A stretch of 64,000 nucleotides of DNA from Roseomonas gilardii (lineage in GTDB: Bacteria > Pseudomonadota > Alphaproteobacteria > Acetobacterales > Acetobacteraceae). Location: positions 3,676,001-3,740,000 of the forward strand of contig NZ_CP015583.1 in NCBI RefSeq assembly GCF_001941945.1. The letters are read 5' to 3'. Below are positions 1 through 7,777 of the stretch, one piece after another (position 1 is the first letter of the stretch; each line of letters opens with the position of its first letter). The position numbers and the translations under genes are program-made. A model generated the notes under the pieces. The model saw only the letters and a list, made by a program, of their open reading frames with translations. It searched no databases and was not told the DNA's origin.

Positions 1-1
1 T

Positions 2-103
2 GACCCGCGGAAGTGGCTGCGCGCGGGCGAGCTCGGCATCGTTGCCCGGCTGGAGGAAGCCTTCGCCGACCTTGGCTCCAAGGGCAAGAGCATCGCGGGC
101 TGA
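2..103 (+). CDS. C-terminal end of an unidentified protein (5' end outside window)
   Basis: An open frame enters from the left edge and stops at the TGA at 101-103, giving the last 33 residues of a protein (DPRKWLRAGE... ending GKSIAG). The tail is helical and charged and carries no motif I recognise, so no function is offered. It converges on the LysR gene that follows on the other strand; a strong hairpin at 150-186 separates the two. Confidence 0.55.
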   Translation, partial: DPRKWLRAGELGIVARLEEAFADLGSKGKSIAG

Positions 104-149
104 CGCCACTCCCCAACCGCCTTCCCCCGGCCGCGCGAGCGTGCCGGGG

Positions 150-186
150 CAGCCTCAGGCGGAGGCGGTGCCTCCGCCTGAGGCTG
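150..186. terminator. Bidirectional terminator hairpin overlapping the LysR stop codon
   Basis: A perfect 17-bp stem (150-166 against 170-186) closes on a GGT loop. It lies between two convergent genes, and its left arm contains the stop codon of the minus-strand LysR gene (TCA at 155-157), so the hairpin includes that gene's last codons. No T tract follows on either side, as is common for terminators in high-GC genomes. Confidence 0.75.
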
Positions 187-1075
187 CGATCTGCGGATCC
201 GCCGCCAGCAGCGCCCGCAGCACGGGCACGAGGGGATTCGCGCTCCCGGTCCGCCAGGCCAGCATCAACTCCGCGCTGGCCCGTTCCTCCTCCACCAGAG
301 AGTGGAAGGTGATATCGGGCGGGCAGAAGCGTTCGGCCGACTGCGGCAGCAGCGCCACCCCCAGCCCCGCGCCGACCAGCGCCATGATGGAGTGGGTCTG
401 CGTCACGTACTGCACGGCCGCCGGCGTTACGCCGGCCACGCGCAGCAGGCCGTCCACCAGCCCATAAAGATAAGGTCCTTCCACTGGCGGATAGGTGATC
501 AGCGTCTCGGCGGCCAGCTCCCCGAGGCGAATCGCCCCCGCCTGCGCCAGCCGATGCCCTGACGGGAGCGCCAGCACCAGCGGCTCGCGATACACGCGCA
601 TCGCTCGCATCCCAGGCAGCGTCACCGGGGGGCGCAGCAGGCCGAGATCGATCTGGTCCCCCTGCAGGGCGGCGAGTTGCTGCGGCGTTGTCATCTCCCG
701 CAGCACGAGATTGATGGCGGGCAGCCTCTGCCGCAGCAGGGTCACGAGGCGCGGCAGGAAGACGTAGCTGGAGGCGGCGGTGAAGGCGAGGGTAAGCTGC
801 CCCGCATCGCCGCTGGCGATCCGGCACGCATCCTGGGCCGCGCCCGCCACATCCTCCAGGATCCGCCGCGCCGAGCGCAGGAAGCTCTGCCCGGCCGGGG
901 TCAGGCGGATGGCGCGGCGGCTGCGGTCGATCAGCAACGTGCCGATGCCGTGCTCCAGGGCCTGGATCTGCCGGCTCAGGGGCGGCTGGGTCATGTTCAG
1001 CCGCAGCGCCGCACGCCGGAAGTTCATCTCCTCGGCCACGGCCAGGAAGCAGCGCAACTGGTCCAGGGTGATCAC
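155..1075 (-). CDS. LysR-family transcriptional regulator
   Basis: A 306-residue protein of normal LysR length. The N-terminal winged HTH (about residues 1-60) has the typical run LDQLRCFLAVAEEMNFRRAA followed by LNMTQPPLSRQIQALE. The rest is the periplasmic-binding-like effector domain. The start is a GTG (MITLDQL), the usual position for this family. It is divergent from the Ldh2-type dehydrogenase at 1142 across only 66 bp, so it most likely controls that gene and the MFS permease behind it. The effector is unknown; the neighbours suggest a 2-hydroxyacid or a related sugar acid. Confidence 0.93.
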   Translation of the reverse strand: MITLDQLRCFLAVAEEMNFRRAALRLNMTQPPLSRQIQALEHGIGTLLIDRSRRAIRLTPAGQSFLRSARRILEDVAGAAQDACRIASGDAGQLTLAFTAASSYVFLPRLVTLLRQRLPAINLVLREMTTPQQLAALQGDQIDLGLLRPPVTLPGMRAMRVYREPLVLALPSGHRLAQAGAIRLGELAAETLITYPPVEGPYLYGLVDGLLRVAGVTPAAVQYVTQTHSIMALVGAGLGVALLPQSAERFCPPDITFHSLVEEERASAELMLAWRTGSANPLVPVLRALLAADPQIAASGGGTASA

Positions 1076-1092
1076 CGATGCAGAATGAGCAT

Positions 1093-1130
1093 CATCCGAT
1101 CCCCAATCAAGCAGCCTGATGCATCGGATG
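1093..1130. promoter_or_regulatory. Inverted repeat in the LysR/dehydrogenase divergent region
   Basis: CATCCGAT (1093-1100) and ATCGGATG (1123-1130) form 8-bp arms 22 bp apart inside the 66-bp divergent intergenic region. The position suits a LysR-type operator with distal and proximal half sites. Binding is inferred from position only. Confidence 0.4.
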
Positions 1131-1141
1131 GAGTCTTATAG

Positions 1142-2272
1142 ATGATGCAACAGGCGGGGCCGAGAGGCCCGGCCATGCTTCGTCAGAGGGATGTCAGCTT
1201 GAACTCCATCGCACCGCCGGCCCGCATCATGCCCGACGCCCTGGCCCGGTTCGGGGCCACGCTCCTCGCCGCCGCCGGGCTGGAGGCGGAGAAGGCGAGG
1301 ACGGTGGCGGAGATCCTGGTGCTGACCGACATGATGGGCCGGCACACGCATGGCATGGCCCAGTGCCCCGCCTATCTGGAGCAGATCCTGGGCGGCGGCA
1401 TGGCCGGTGCCGGCGAGCCGGAGGTGGTGCGCGACCTGGGCGGCACCGTGGTCTGGGACGGCGGCTATCTGCCCGGCCTCTGGCTGATGGATCGGGCGCT
1501 GGCGCTGGGCTTCGAGCGACTGCCGCAGCATGGCGTCTTCACCCTGGCGATGCGGCGCAGCCACCATATCGGCTGCCTCGCGGCCCTGGCCCGGCAGGCC
1601 ACCGAACGGGGCCTCTACGCGATGATCGCCTCCTCCGGCCCGCACACGAAATTCGTCGCGCCCTTCGGCGGGAAGCAGGGGCTGTTCAGCCCGAATCCTT
1701 TCTGCTTCGCCTTTCCCGCCGGGCGGACGCCCGTGCTGGTGGATGCCTGTGCCTCCATCACCACCGTCTCCATGACGCGCGAGAAGGCCGCGGCCGGCGA
1801 GTTGTTCGAGCATGAATGGCTGCTGGACAGCGCGGGTCGGCCGACGCGCGACCCGCGGGTGATGGAGCGCCCCGACGACCGGGGCAGCCTGATGCTGCTG
1901 GGCGGCGAGGAATACGGGCACAAGGGCTTCGGCCTGGCGCTGATGGTGGAGGCGCTGACGCAGGGGCTGTCCGGCCATGGCCGGCGCGAGGCGCCGACGC
2001 GCTGGGGGGCCAGCGTCTATCTGCAACTGATCGATCCGGATGCCTTCGCCGGACGGGAGGCCTTCGAGGCGCAGACGGGCTTCCTGGCCGAGCAATGCCA
2101 CGCCAATCCGCCGATCGATCCGGCGCGCCCCGTGCGGCTGCCGGGCGAACAGGCCGAACGCAGCATCGAGCGCCACCGGCGGGACGGGGTCGCGCTTTCC
2201 GCCCGCACGGCCGCCGCGCTGCGGGACTGGGCCGGGCGGCTGGGGGTGGAGGCCAGCCTGCCGCCCGCCTGA
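1142..2272 (+). CDS. Ldh2/malate-L-sulfolactate-type NAD(P)-dependent dehydrogenase
   Basis: A 376-residue member of the Ldh2 (YlbC/MdH-type) oxidoreductase family, which reduces or oxidises 2-keto/2-hydroxy acids with NAD(P). Family marks are AEILVLTDMMGRHTHG near residue 60, the RRSHHIG segment near residue 140, and GEEYGHKGFGLAL towards the C-terminus. The ATG at 1142 is preceded by GGAG eight bases upstream, which supports it over in-frame ATGs at 1175 and 1229. It is divergent from a LysR gene, and an MFS permease follows 76 bp downstream, so it probably acts on an imported hydroxyacid. Substrate is not predictable within this family. Confidence 0.88.
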   Translation: MMQQAGPRGPAMLRQRDVSLNSIAPPARIMPDALARFGATLLAAAGLEAEKARTVAEILVLTDMMGRHTHGMAQCPAYLEQILGGGMAGAGEPEVVRDLGGTVVWDGGYLPGLWLMDRALALGFERLPQHGVFTLAMRRSHHIGCLAALARQATERGLYAMIASSGPHTKFVAPFGGKQGLFSPNPFCFAFPAGRTPVLVDACASITTVSMTREKAAAGELFEHEWLLDSAGRPTRDPRVMERPDDRGSLMLLGGEEYGHKGFGLALMVEALTQGLSGHGRREAPTRWGASVYLQLIDPDAFAGREAFEAQTGFLAEQCHANPPIDPARPVRLPGEQAERSIERHRRDGVALSARTAAALRDWAGRLGVEASLPPA

Positions 2273-2276
2273 GCGG

Positions 2277-2294
2277 CCGGCCCGGCGGGGCCGG
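2277..2294. terminator. Short GC hairpin followed by TTT between dehydrogenase and MFS genes
   Basis: CCGGCCC (2277-2283) pairs with GGGCCGG (2288-2294) around a GGCG loop and is followed by TTT. It sits four bases after the dehydrogenase stop and could attenuate rather than fully stop transcription into the permease gene. Confidence 0.45.
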
Positions 2295-2348
2295 TTTCCG
2301 ACACCACAACGTCCAGACCGCAAGAAGCCAAGCCATAAGGAGGAGCAG

Positions 2349-3680
2349 ATGCCGGATACCGGCGCTGAGCAGATCGTCGCGTCCCGCCTCAATGCATCCG
2401 AGGTGCCGCAGCCCCGTGCCACACGGGCGCGCTGGCTGATGCTGGGCCTCGTCTTCGTCGGCACGATCATCAACTATCTCGACCGCACCAACATGTCGAT
2501 CGTGGCGCCGCTGGTGTCGCGCGAGTTCGCGGTCGATCCCGTGGCCATGGGCTTCCTCTTCTCCGCCTTCGGCTGGGCCTTCATCATCGCGACACTGCCG
2601 GGCGGCTATTTCCTCGACCGCTTCGGCACGCGCATGACCTATGGCGTCTGCCAGGCGGGCTGGTCGGTGCTGACGGTGTTCCAGGCGGCGGCCAGCAGCT
2701 TTGGCATGCTGTTCGGGCTGCGCATGGGCGTCGGCGCGGCAGAGGCGCCGTCCTTTCCCGCGAACAACAAGCTCGTCACCGCCTGGTTCCCGCAGAGCGA
2801 GCGCGGTGTCGCCGGCAGTGTCTGCTCGATGGGCATCTATGTCGGCACGGCGGTGCTGACGCCGCTGTTGTTCTGGATCGCCTCCACCTATGGCTGGCGG
2901 GAGGTGTTCCTCTTCTCCGGCGGGCTCGGCGTGTTCTGGTCCGTGATCTGGTTCCTGTTCTACCGCGAGCCCTCGGAAAGCCGCCGCGCGAACAACGCGG
3001 AGCTGGACTACATCCGCCAGGGCGGCGCGCTCTCCTCGGCGCAGGCGGCCAGGGCGCCGTTCAGCTGGGCGGCGGTGGGGAAGCTGCTGCGCTTCCGCCA
3101 GGTCTGGGGCATCTGCATCGGCAAGCTGGCGGCCACCACGACGCTGTACTTCTTCCTGACCTGGTTCCCGACCTATCTGGTCAATGAGCGCGGCATGACC
3201 ATGCTCAAGGCCGGCGGCGCCTCGATCGCCCCCTACATGGCGGCGGCGGTGGGCGTGATGTTCGGCGGCTGGTGGGGCGACTACATGATCCGCCGCGGCG
3301 TCAGCGTGAACTTCGCCCGCAAGGCGCCGATGGTGGTGGGCCTGCTGCTGACCGGCAGCATCGTGCTGGCGAACTACACCAGTTCGAACATGCTGGTGAT
3401 CCTGATCATGTCCTTCGCCTTCTTCGCGCAGGGCATGTCTTCCACCAACTGGGTGGTGATCTCGGAGGTCGCGCCCTCCAACCTCGTGGGCATGACGGGC
3501 AGCATCATCAGCTTCGTCGGCAATGCCTCCAGCATCATCACGCCGATCGTCATCGGCTTCATCCTGAAGGCGACCGGTTCCTTCAACTGGGCGCTGGGCT
3601 TCTGCGCGCTCATGTCGCTGGTGGGGGTCTTCGCCTACACCGTGATCCTCGGGAAAGTCGAGCGGCTGCACGTGGATTGA
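2349..3680 (+). CDS. MFS transporter, anion:cation symporter (ACS) type
   Basis: A 443-residue inner-membrane permease with about 12 hydrophobic segments. The first loop reads NYLDRTNMSIVAP, the signature of the ACS family (galactonate, hexuronate, phthalate and tartrate permeases). The start at 2349 follows AAGGAGGAGCAG, a near-perfect ribosome binding site, and removes a long spurious extension into the dehydrogenase gene. It lies downstream of the Ldh2-type enzyme in the same direction and probably imports that enzyme's organic acid substrate by proton symport. It ends just before a 17-bp terminator hairpin. Confidence 0.92.
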   Translation: MPDTGAEQIVASRLNASEVPQPRATRARWLMLGLVFVGTIINYLDRTNMSIVAPLVSREFAVDPVAMGFLFSAFGWAFIIATLPGGYFLDRFGTRMTYGVCQAGWSVLTVFQAAASSFGMLFGLRMGVGAAEAPSFPANNKLVTAWFPQSERGVAGSVCSMGIYVGTAVLTPLLFWIASTYGWREVFLFSGGLGVFWSVIWFLFYREPSESRRANNAELDYIRQGGALSSAQAARAPFSWAAVGKLLRFRQVWGICIGKLAATTTLYFFLTWFPTYLVNERGMTMLKAGGASIAPYMAAAVGVMFGGWWGDYMIRRGVSVNFARKAPMVVGLLLTGSIVLANYTSSNMLVILIMSFAFFAQGMSSTNWVVISEVAPSNLVGMTGSIISFVGNASSIITPIVIGFILKATGSFNWALGFCALMSLVGVFAYTVILGKVERLHVD

Positions 3681-3703
3681 AGACAATCCGGCGCCGTTGC
3701 CCG

Positions 3704-3740
3704 TGCCCCCCGGGAGAGGCTTTGCCTCTCCCGGGGGGCA
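3704..3740. terminator. Strong bidirectional terminator hairpin
   Basis: A perfect 17-bp stem (3704-3720 with 3724-3740) closes on TTT, between convergent genes ending at 3680 and 3788. Its upper stem, GGGAGAGGC/GCCTCTCCC, is the same motif found at the ends of the two long repeats near 29.3 kb and 53.0 kb. Confidence 0.85.
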
Positions 3741-3787
3741 TCATGAAGCTGCAGCGCCTGATCGCTTGGGACCGATCCGCCCCTCCG

Positions 3788-5029
3788 TCAGTGCTGCGGA
3801 TGCTCCAGGAAGAAGCGCAGCATCTCGCGCGAGGCGTCGGGCCCCTTCGGATCGGTGTAGGAGCCGTCGGGCGAGCCGCCGGACCAGGCATGGCCGCCGC
3901 CATGCACCAGCCATTGCTCCAGCGGGTGGCGGCCGCTGCCATCGGCATAGAGCGTGCGGCGCCAGGCATGGCCGTTGGGCACGCGGCCTTCCTCCACCCG
4001 CATGCGCCAGTCCACCGGCAGGCTGTGCTGCAGCTGCTCGATGATCTGGTCGCCGTTGCGCGGGCTTACCGTGCTGTCGCCATCCGCGTGGAAGACGATG
4101 GTGGGCACCAGGCGTGCTCCCGCCCCGGCCGGCGGCCTCGGCAGGTCGGGCGCGCCCTGGCGCATGGCGGACAGAGCCGAGGGCAGGTCACGCGCGGCGC
4201 CGCAGCCCAGGCCGGAATGCACGCCGGCCGCGGCGAAGAGATCCGGGTAGCGGGCGGCCAGGATCGCTGCCGCCGCGCCGCCGGCCGAAAGCCCTGCGAC
4301 ATAGACGCGGCGCGGGTCGGCGCCGTCCTCGCGCAGGATCTCGCGCACCATGCCGGCGATCAGGCCGGGCTCGCCGGAATCGCGCTGCTGGTCGCCGGGG
4401 CGGAACCAGTTCCAGCAGCGCTGCATGTTGGCGCTGCCGGACTGGGCCGGATAGGCGACGAGGAAGCCCTTCTCCTCGGCGAGCTGGTTCATGCGTGTGC
4501 CGGCGGCGAAGTCCTCCGCCGACTGGGTGCAGCCATGCAGCATCACCACCAGCGGCATGGGCGTCGTGCCGCGGTTGGCGGGGATGTACAGGCGATAGGC
4601 GAGGCGGGCGCCTTCGCCTTCGAAGCTGCGGGCAAGGAACTGCGCGCCCTCGGGAGCCGGGGTCTGCGGTGCCTCGGGGCCCGACCGGCCGCCCTGGAGC
4701 ATGCCGGGCAGGCGGCCGGGCAGCTCCGACAGGCCGCGCAGGGCCTCGGGCAGGTTGGAGAGGAGTTGCTTCGCCATGGCTCCGGCCTCGGCCAGCCCTG
4801 TGCCTCCGATCGGGGACGAGCCCAGGGAGGAGGCTGGGGAAGACGCACCCGGGCGCGATCCGCGGGACGTCCCGCCAGGGCTGGCCTGAGCGGGATCCGA
4901 TGGGCCCGGCTGGGCGGGGGCTGGCCCGCCCGTCAGGTGCCGGCGCAGCAGCGCCGTCGCCTCGCTGAGCCGTCCGTCACGCGTGAGGCGCGCGGCCTCG
5001 GCGATGTCGCGCGGTAGGATGCTGGTCAT
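3788..5029 (-). CDS. PHB depolymerase-family esterase
   Basis: A 413-residue alpha/beta hydrolase of the esterase PHB depolymerase family (short-chain polyhydroxyalkanoate depolymerases, feruloyl/acetylxylan-type esterases). The oxyanion segment is HGCTQ (165-169) and the nucleophile elbow GLSAG places the catalytic serine at 248. FHADGDSTVSP and GGGHAWSGG carry the likely Asp and His. About 125 residues precede the hydrolase domain: a helical N-terminus, a low-complexity Pro/Gly/Ser linker, and a second helix. There is no clear signal peptide, so it may act inside the cell on PHB granules or be exported another way. Ribosome site AGGAGAAC lies 12 bases before the ATG. Confidence 0.87.
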   Translation of the reverse strand: MTSILPRDIAEAARLTRDGRLSEATALLRRHLTGGPAPAQPGPSDPAQASPGGTSRGSRPGASSPASSLGSSPIGGTGLAEAGAMAKQLLSNLPEALRGLSELPGRLPGMLQGGRSGPEAPQTPAPEGAQFLARSFEGEGARLAYRLYIPANRGTTPMPLVVMLHGCTQSAEDFAAGTRMNQLAEEKGFLVAYPAQSGSANMQRCWNWFRPGDQQRDSGEPGLIAGMVREILREDGADPRRVYVAGLSAGGAAAAILAARYPDLFAAAGVHSGLGCGAARDLPSALSAMRQGAPDLPRPPAGAGARLVPTIVFHADGDSTVSPRNGDQIIEQLQHSLPVDWRMRVEEGRVPNGHAWRRTLYADGSGRHPLEQWLVHGGGHAWSGGSPDGSYTDPKGPDASREMLRFFLEHPQH

Positions 5030-5121
5030 CTCGGCTGTGTTCTCCTGGCCAGGGCAAGGCGCGGCCGGGGCCGCCGCCTGTCCGGGAAGGGGGTTGTTGG
5101 GAAGTTTCGTGGAGAAGGCGT

Positions 5122-5544
5122 TCAGCCCATCCGGTCGGCCAGGGCCGCCTTCACGGCTGCGCTCGCCTGGAAGGCGCCGAGCACGGTGACCGACTCGATG
5201 GTGTCGCGGGCGAGTTCCGGGGAGACATCGGCGGCGATGCTGGCCAGGCCCAGGACGTGGAGGCGCAGCCTCTGCCCCGAGTCGCGAAGGCGTTCCAGCT
5301 CCGCCCGGCCGAGATGGCGCGTGCCGAGGTCGAACTGCTGCCGCGCCACCGATTGCCGCGTGGCCTCGGCATGGCGCTCCAGCTGGTTGCGGATGGCGGT
5401 GCGGATGAAGTCCGTCCGGTTGGAATAGAAGCCGTCCCGGACCAGCAGGTCGATATGGCCGAGATCGACGGGGCCGAGGTTGATCGTGATCTTCTCGGTC
5501 TCGCCGCCGCTGCGCGGCCTCAGGCTGTGAATCTCGGCGGTCAT
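5122..5544 (-). CDS. Ribbon-helix-helix (CopG-type) transcriptional regulator
   Basis: A 140-residue protein. Residues 18-55 form a ribbon-helix-helix unit: beta strand EKITINLGPVDLGHIDLLV, then SNRTDFIRTAIRNQLERH. The C-terminal half is helical and probably serves dimerisation. Antitoxins have this fold, but no toxin-like gene lies next to it, so a stand-alone repressor is more likely. A perfect dyad and a direct repeat lie just upstream of its start (5551-5579), consistent with autoregulation. It is divergent from the S9 peptidase gene, which it might also control. Confidence 0.8.
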   Translation of the reverse strand: MTAEIHSLRPRSGGETEKITINLGPVDLGHIDLLVRDGFYSNRTDFIRTAIRNQLERHAEATRQSVARQQFDLGTRHLGRAELERLRDSGQRLRLHVLGLASIAADVSPELARDTIESVTVLGAFQASAAVKAALADRMG

Positions 5545-5550
5545 CTCAGT

Positions 5551-5579
5551 ACCATCCTCTCACCATCCAGTTGGATGGT
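5551..5579. promoter_or_regulatory. Likely RHH operator: dyad ACCATCCA-GT-TGGATGGT plus upstream half site
   Basis: ACCATCCAGTTGGATGGT (5562-5579) is a perfect 8+8 inverted repeat around GT. The heptamer ACCATCC also occurs at 5551-5557, giving three copies of the half site in 29 bp, directly before the RHH gene start at 5544. Tandem short half sites next to the regulator's own start are typical of RHH autoregulation. Confidence 0.65.
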
Positions 5580-5713
5580 ATCTGGCGATGCGTCGAGGAT
5601 CTTCAAGGGCTACCTTGTTGCAGCGCAGCAGATGACGTCCGGTTGCCGGCATGACGTCATTGCGTCTGGCGGGCGCTTCCCAGGACGACATCCCGGTGCT
5701 GCAAATGGTCGCC

Positions 5714-7495
5714 ATGACCGAGCTGACCCGGCGGATCGACCGCCTCCTCGCCGCCCCTGCCGCCACCGCCCCGTCCTTCGCGGCGGATGGACGGCTGTAC
5801 TTCCTCAACGATGCCGGGGGATCGGCGCAGGTCTGGGAAATCCCGGCCGGGGGCGGCGAGGCGCGCCCGCGCAGCGCGCATCGCGACCCGGTGGCTTTCG
5901 TGGCGGGCAGCCCGGTGGATGGGGGCGCGGTCTTCGGGCGCGACATGGCGGGGGATGAGCGGGTGCAGCTTCACGCCCTGCCGCCGGAAGGGGAGGCGCG
6001 GGCGCTGACCGCGAATCCGAAGGCCATCCATGGCTGGGGCGCCTTCTCGCCGGATGGGCGGCGGATCGCCTGCACCGCCAACAGCCGCGACCCGGCGCAT
6101 ACCGATCCGGTGGTGATCGACCTTGCGACCGGGGAGGCGCGGCGGGTCCATGAGGTCGAGGGGCCGCACGAGCTGCGCGGCTGGACGCCGGACGGACAGG
6201 CGCTGGTGCTGGCCGTGGCGCCGCGGACCTTCGCCGACGATCTTCTGCGCGTGCCACTGGATGGCGGCGCGGTGACAGCGCTGGCGCCGCATGAGGGCGA
6301 CTGGCGGCATCTCTTCCCGCGCTGGAAGCGGGATGGCAGCGGCTTCTGGCTGGTGACCGACCGGGGGCGGGACTTCCTGGGTGCCGCCTTCATGGCACCG
6401 GGTGGGGAACCACGCTTCCTCTACGCGCCCGAGGCGGACCTGGAGGCGATGGAGGTCTCGCCCGACCAGTCCACCCTGGCGGTGGTGGTGAACGAGGGCG
6501 GCTGGTCGCGGCTGCGCCTGGTGGATGCCGCGAGCGGCGCGGTGGTGGAGGAGCCGGCGCATCCGCGCGGGGTGATCACCAAGATCACCTGGCGCAAGGA
6601 TGGGCGGGCGGTGGCCTTCGATCTCGCCCGGCCGACCGCGCCGGGGACGATCTGGCTGGCGGAGCGCGGCGGCGCGGCGCGGATGATCTTCGCCGCGAGC
6701 CCGGCCCCGGAGGACATGCGGGACTGGGAGACGGTCTCCTTCCCCACCTTCGACGGGCGGCAGATCCCGGCCTATCTCGCGCTTCCGGCCGGGAGCGCGC
6801 CGGAGGGCGGATGGCCCGTGCTGCTCTGGGTCCATGGCGGGCCAGAGGGGCAGGCGCGGCCGAACTGGCGGCCGGACCTGCAGACCGTGCTCTCGCTCGG
6901 CATCGCTGTGGTGGTGCCGAATGTGCGCGGCAGCACCGGCTATGGCCGCGCCTATGCGGCGCTGGACGACCGCGAGTTGCGGCTGGACAGCGTGCGCGAC
7001 CTGGCGGCGGCGCATGACTGGATCGGCGGGCAGCCGGGGCTGGACGGGTCGCGCATCGCCATCATGGGGCAGAGCTATGGCGGCTGGATGGTGCTGGCGG
7101 CGGTGACGGAATATCCGGGCCTCTGGGCGGCGGGTGTCGATTACTACGGCATCGCCCGCTGGAAGACCTTCTTCGAGCGCACCGGCCCCTGGCGCGTCGG
7201 GCACCGCGCGGCGGAATACGGCGATCCGGTAAAGGACGCGGCCCTGCTGGAACGGCTCTCTCCGCTGCACCGCGCCGACCGCATCGCCTGCCCGATGCTG
7301 GTGGCGCAGGGCCTGACCGACCCGCGCGTGCCGCCCTATGAGAGCGAGCAGATCGTGGCGGCGCTGAAGGCGCGGGGCGTGCCGGTGGAATACGTGGTCT
7401 TTCCCGACGAGGGCCACGGCTTCCTCAAGCGCGACAACAAGCGGCGGATCTACGAGGCCGTGGCGCGCTTCCTGCGCGGGCATCTGCGGGCCTGA
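5714..7495 (+). CDS. S9-family prolyl oligopeptidase-like serine peptidase
   Basis: A 593-residue two-domain enzyme. The N-terminal part (about 1-350) has repeated beta-propeller strands of the TolB/WD40-like type. The C-terminal alpha/beta hydrolase carries GQSYGG with catalytic Ser454, Asp536 (GLTDPRVPP) and His568 (EGHGF). Members cleave short oligopeptides or acylated peptides, usually in the cytoplasm; no signal peptide is seen. The frame is open from ATG 5651, but the family's conserved N-terminus begins at MTELTRR (5714), so I use that start; no good ribosome site helps decide. It ends before a 9-bp hairpin. Confidence 0.88.
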   Translation: MTELTRRIDRLLAAPAATAPSFAADGRLYFLNDAGGSAQVWEIPAGGGEARPRSAHRDPVAFVAGSPVDGGAVFGRDMAGDERVQLHALPPEGEARALTANPKAIHGWGAFSPDGRRIACTANSRDPAHTDPVVIDLATGEARRVHEVEGPHELRGWTPDGQALVLAVAPRTFADDLLRVPLDGGAVTALAPHEGDWRHLFPRWKRDGSGFWLVTDRGRDFLGAAFMAPGGEPRFLYAPEADLEAMEVSPDQSTLAVVVNEGGWSRLRLVDAASGAVVEEPAHPRGVITKITWRKDGRAVAFDLARPTAPGTIWLAERGGAARMIFAASPAPEDMRDWETVSFPTFDGRQIPAYLALPAGSAPEGGWPVLLWVHGGPEGQARPNWRPDLQTVLSLGIAVVVPNVRGSTGYGRAYAALDDRELRLDSVRDLAAAHDWIGGQPGLDGSRIAIMGQSYGGWMVLAAVTEYPGLWAAGVDYYGIARWKTFFERTGPWRVGHRAAEYGDPVKDAALLERLSPLHRADRIACPMLVAQGLTDPRVPPYESEQIVAALKARGVPVEYVVFPDEGHGFLKRDNKRRIYEAVARFLRGHLRA

Positions 7496-7510
7496 TCCCG
7501 GGCCAAGGGC

Positions 7511-7536
7511 GGCCAGGGAAAGCTCCATCCCTGGCC
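7511..7536. terminator. Hairpin terminator after the S9 peptidase
   Basis: GGCCAGGGA (7511-7519) pairs with TCCCTGGCC (7528-7536) across an 8-base loop, 15 bases after the peptidase stop. No T tract follows. Confidence 0.6.
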
Positions 7537-7580
7537 TGCGGCGGGCATCCACGGTATTTTTCCGGGTTAGCAATGTTACG

Positions 7581-7594
7581 TTGACGCAAGTCAA
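7581..7594. promoter_or_regulatory. Possible FNR/FixK-type box
   Basis: TTGACGCAAGTCAA fits the TTGAY-N4-RTCAA pattern of alphaproteobacterial FNR/FixK sites as a perfect 5+5 dyad with a 4-base spacer. It lies about 185 bp upstream of the secreted Calx-beta protein gene at 7778, with no other gene in between. The distance is long for direct activation, so the assignment is tentative. Confidence 0.4.
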
Positions 7595-7777
7595 TGAAGG
7601 GCGGCCCCTGGAAGCGGGAAATGGGCCCTGCGGGGCTCACCGGATCACGGTGCCAGCCGCCCCCGGGGCGACGGTGCGCCTGAGAGACGCGGAGCCGCAC
7701 CCGCGCGATGGGTTGGCGGGCGGCATCGCGCGGAATGAATTGGTGCCCGCGACAGGAAACGAACCGGAGGAACGCAG

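Noticed and set aside
1758-3686. A 642-codon minus-strand frame opposite the dehydrogenase and MFS genes
   Set aside because: Composition is that of a GC-rich shadow frame, and the plus-strand genes have motifs and ribosome sites.
5122-5544. Toxin-antitoxin reading of the RHH gene
   Set aside because: No small RelE-, MazF- or PIN-like gene lies on either side; the neighbours are an esterase and a peptidase.
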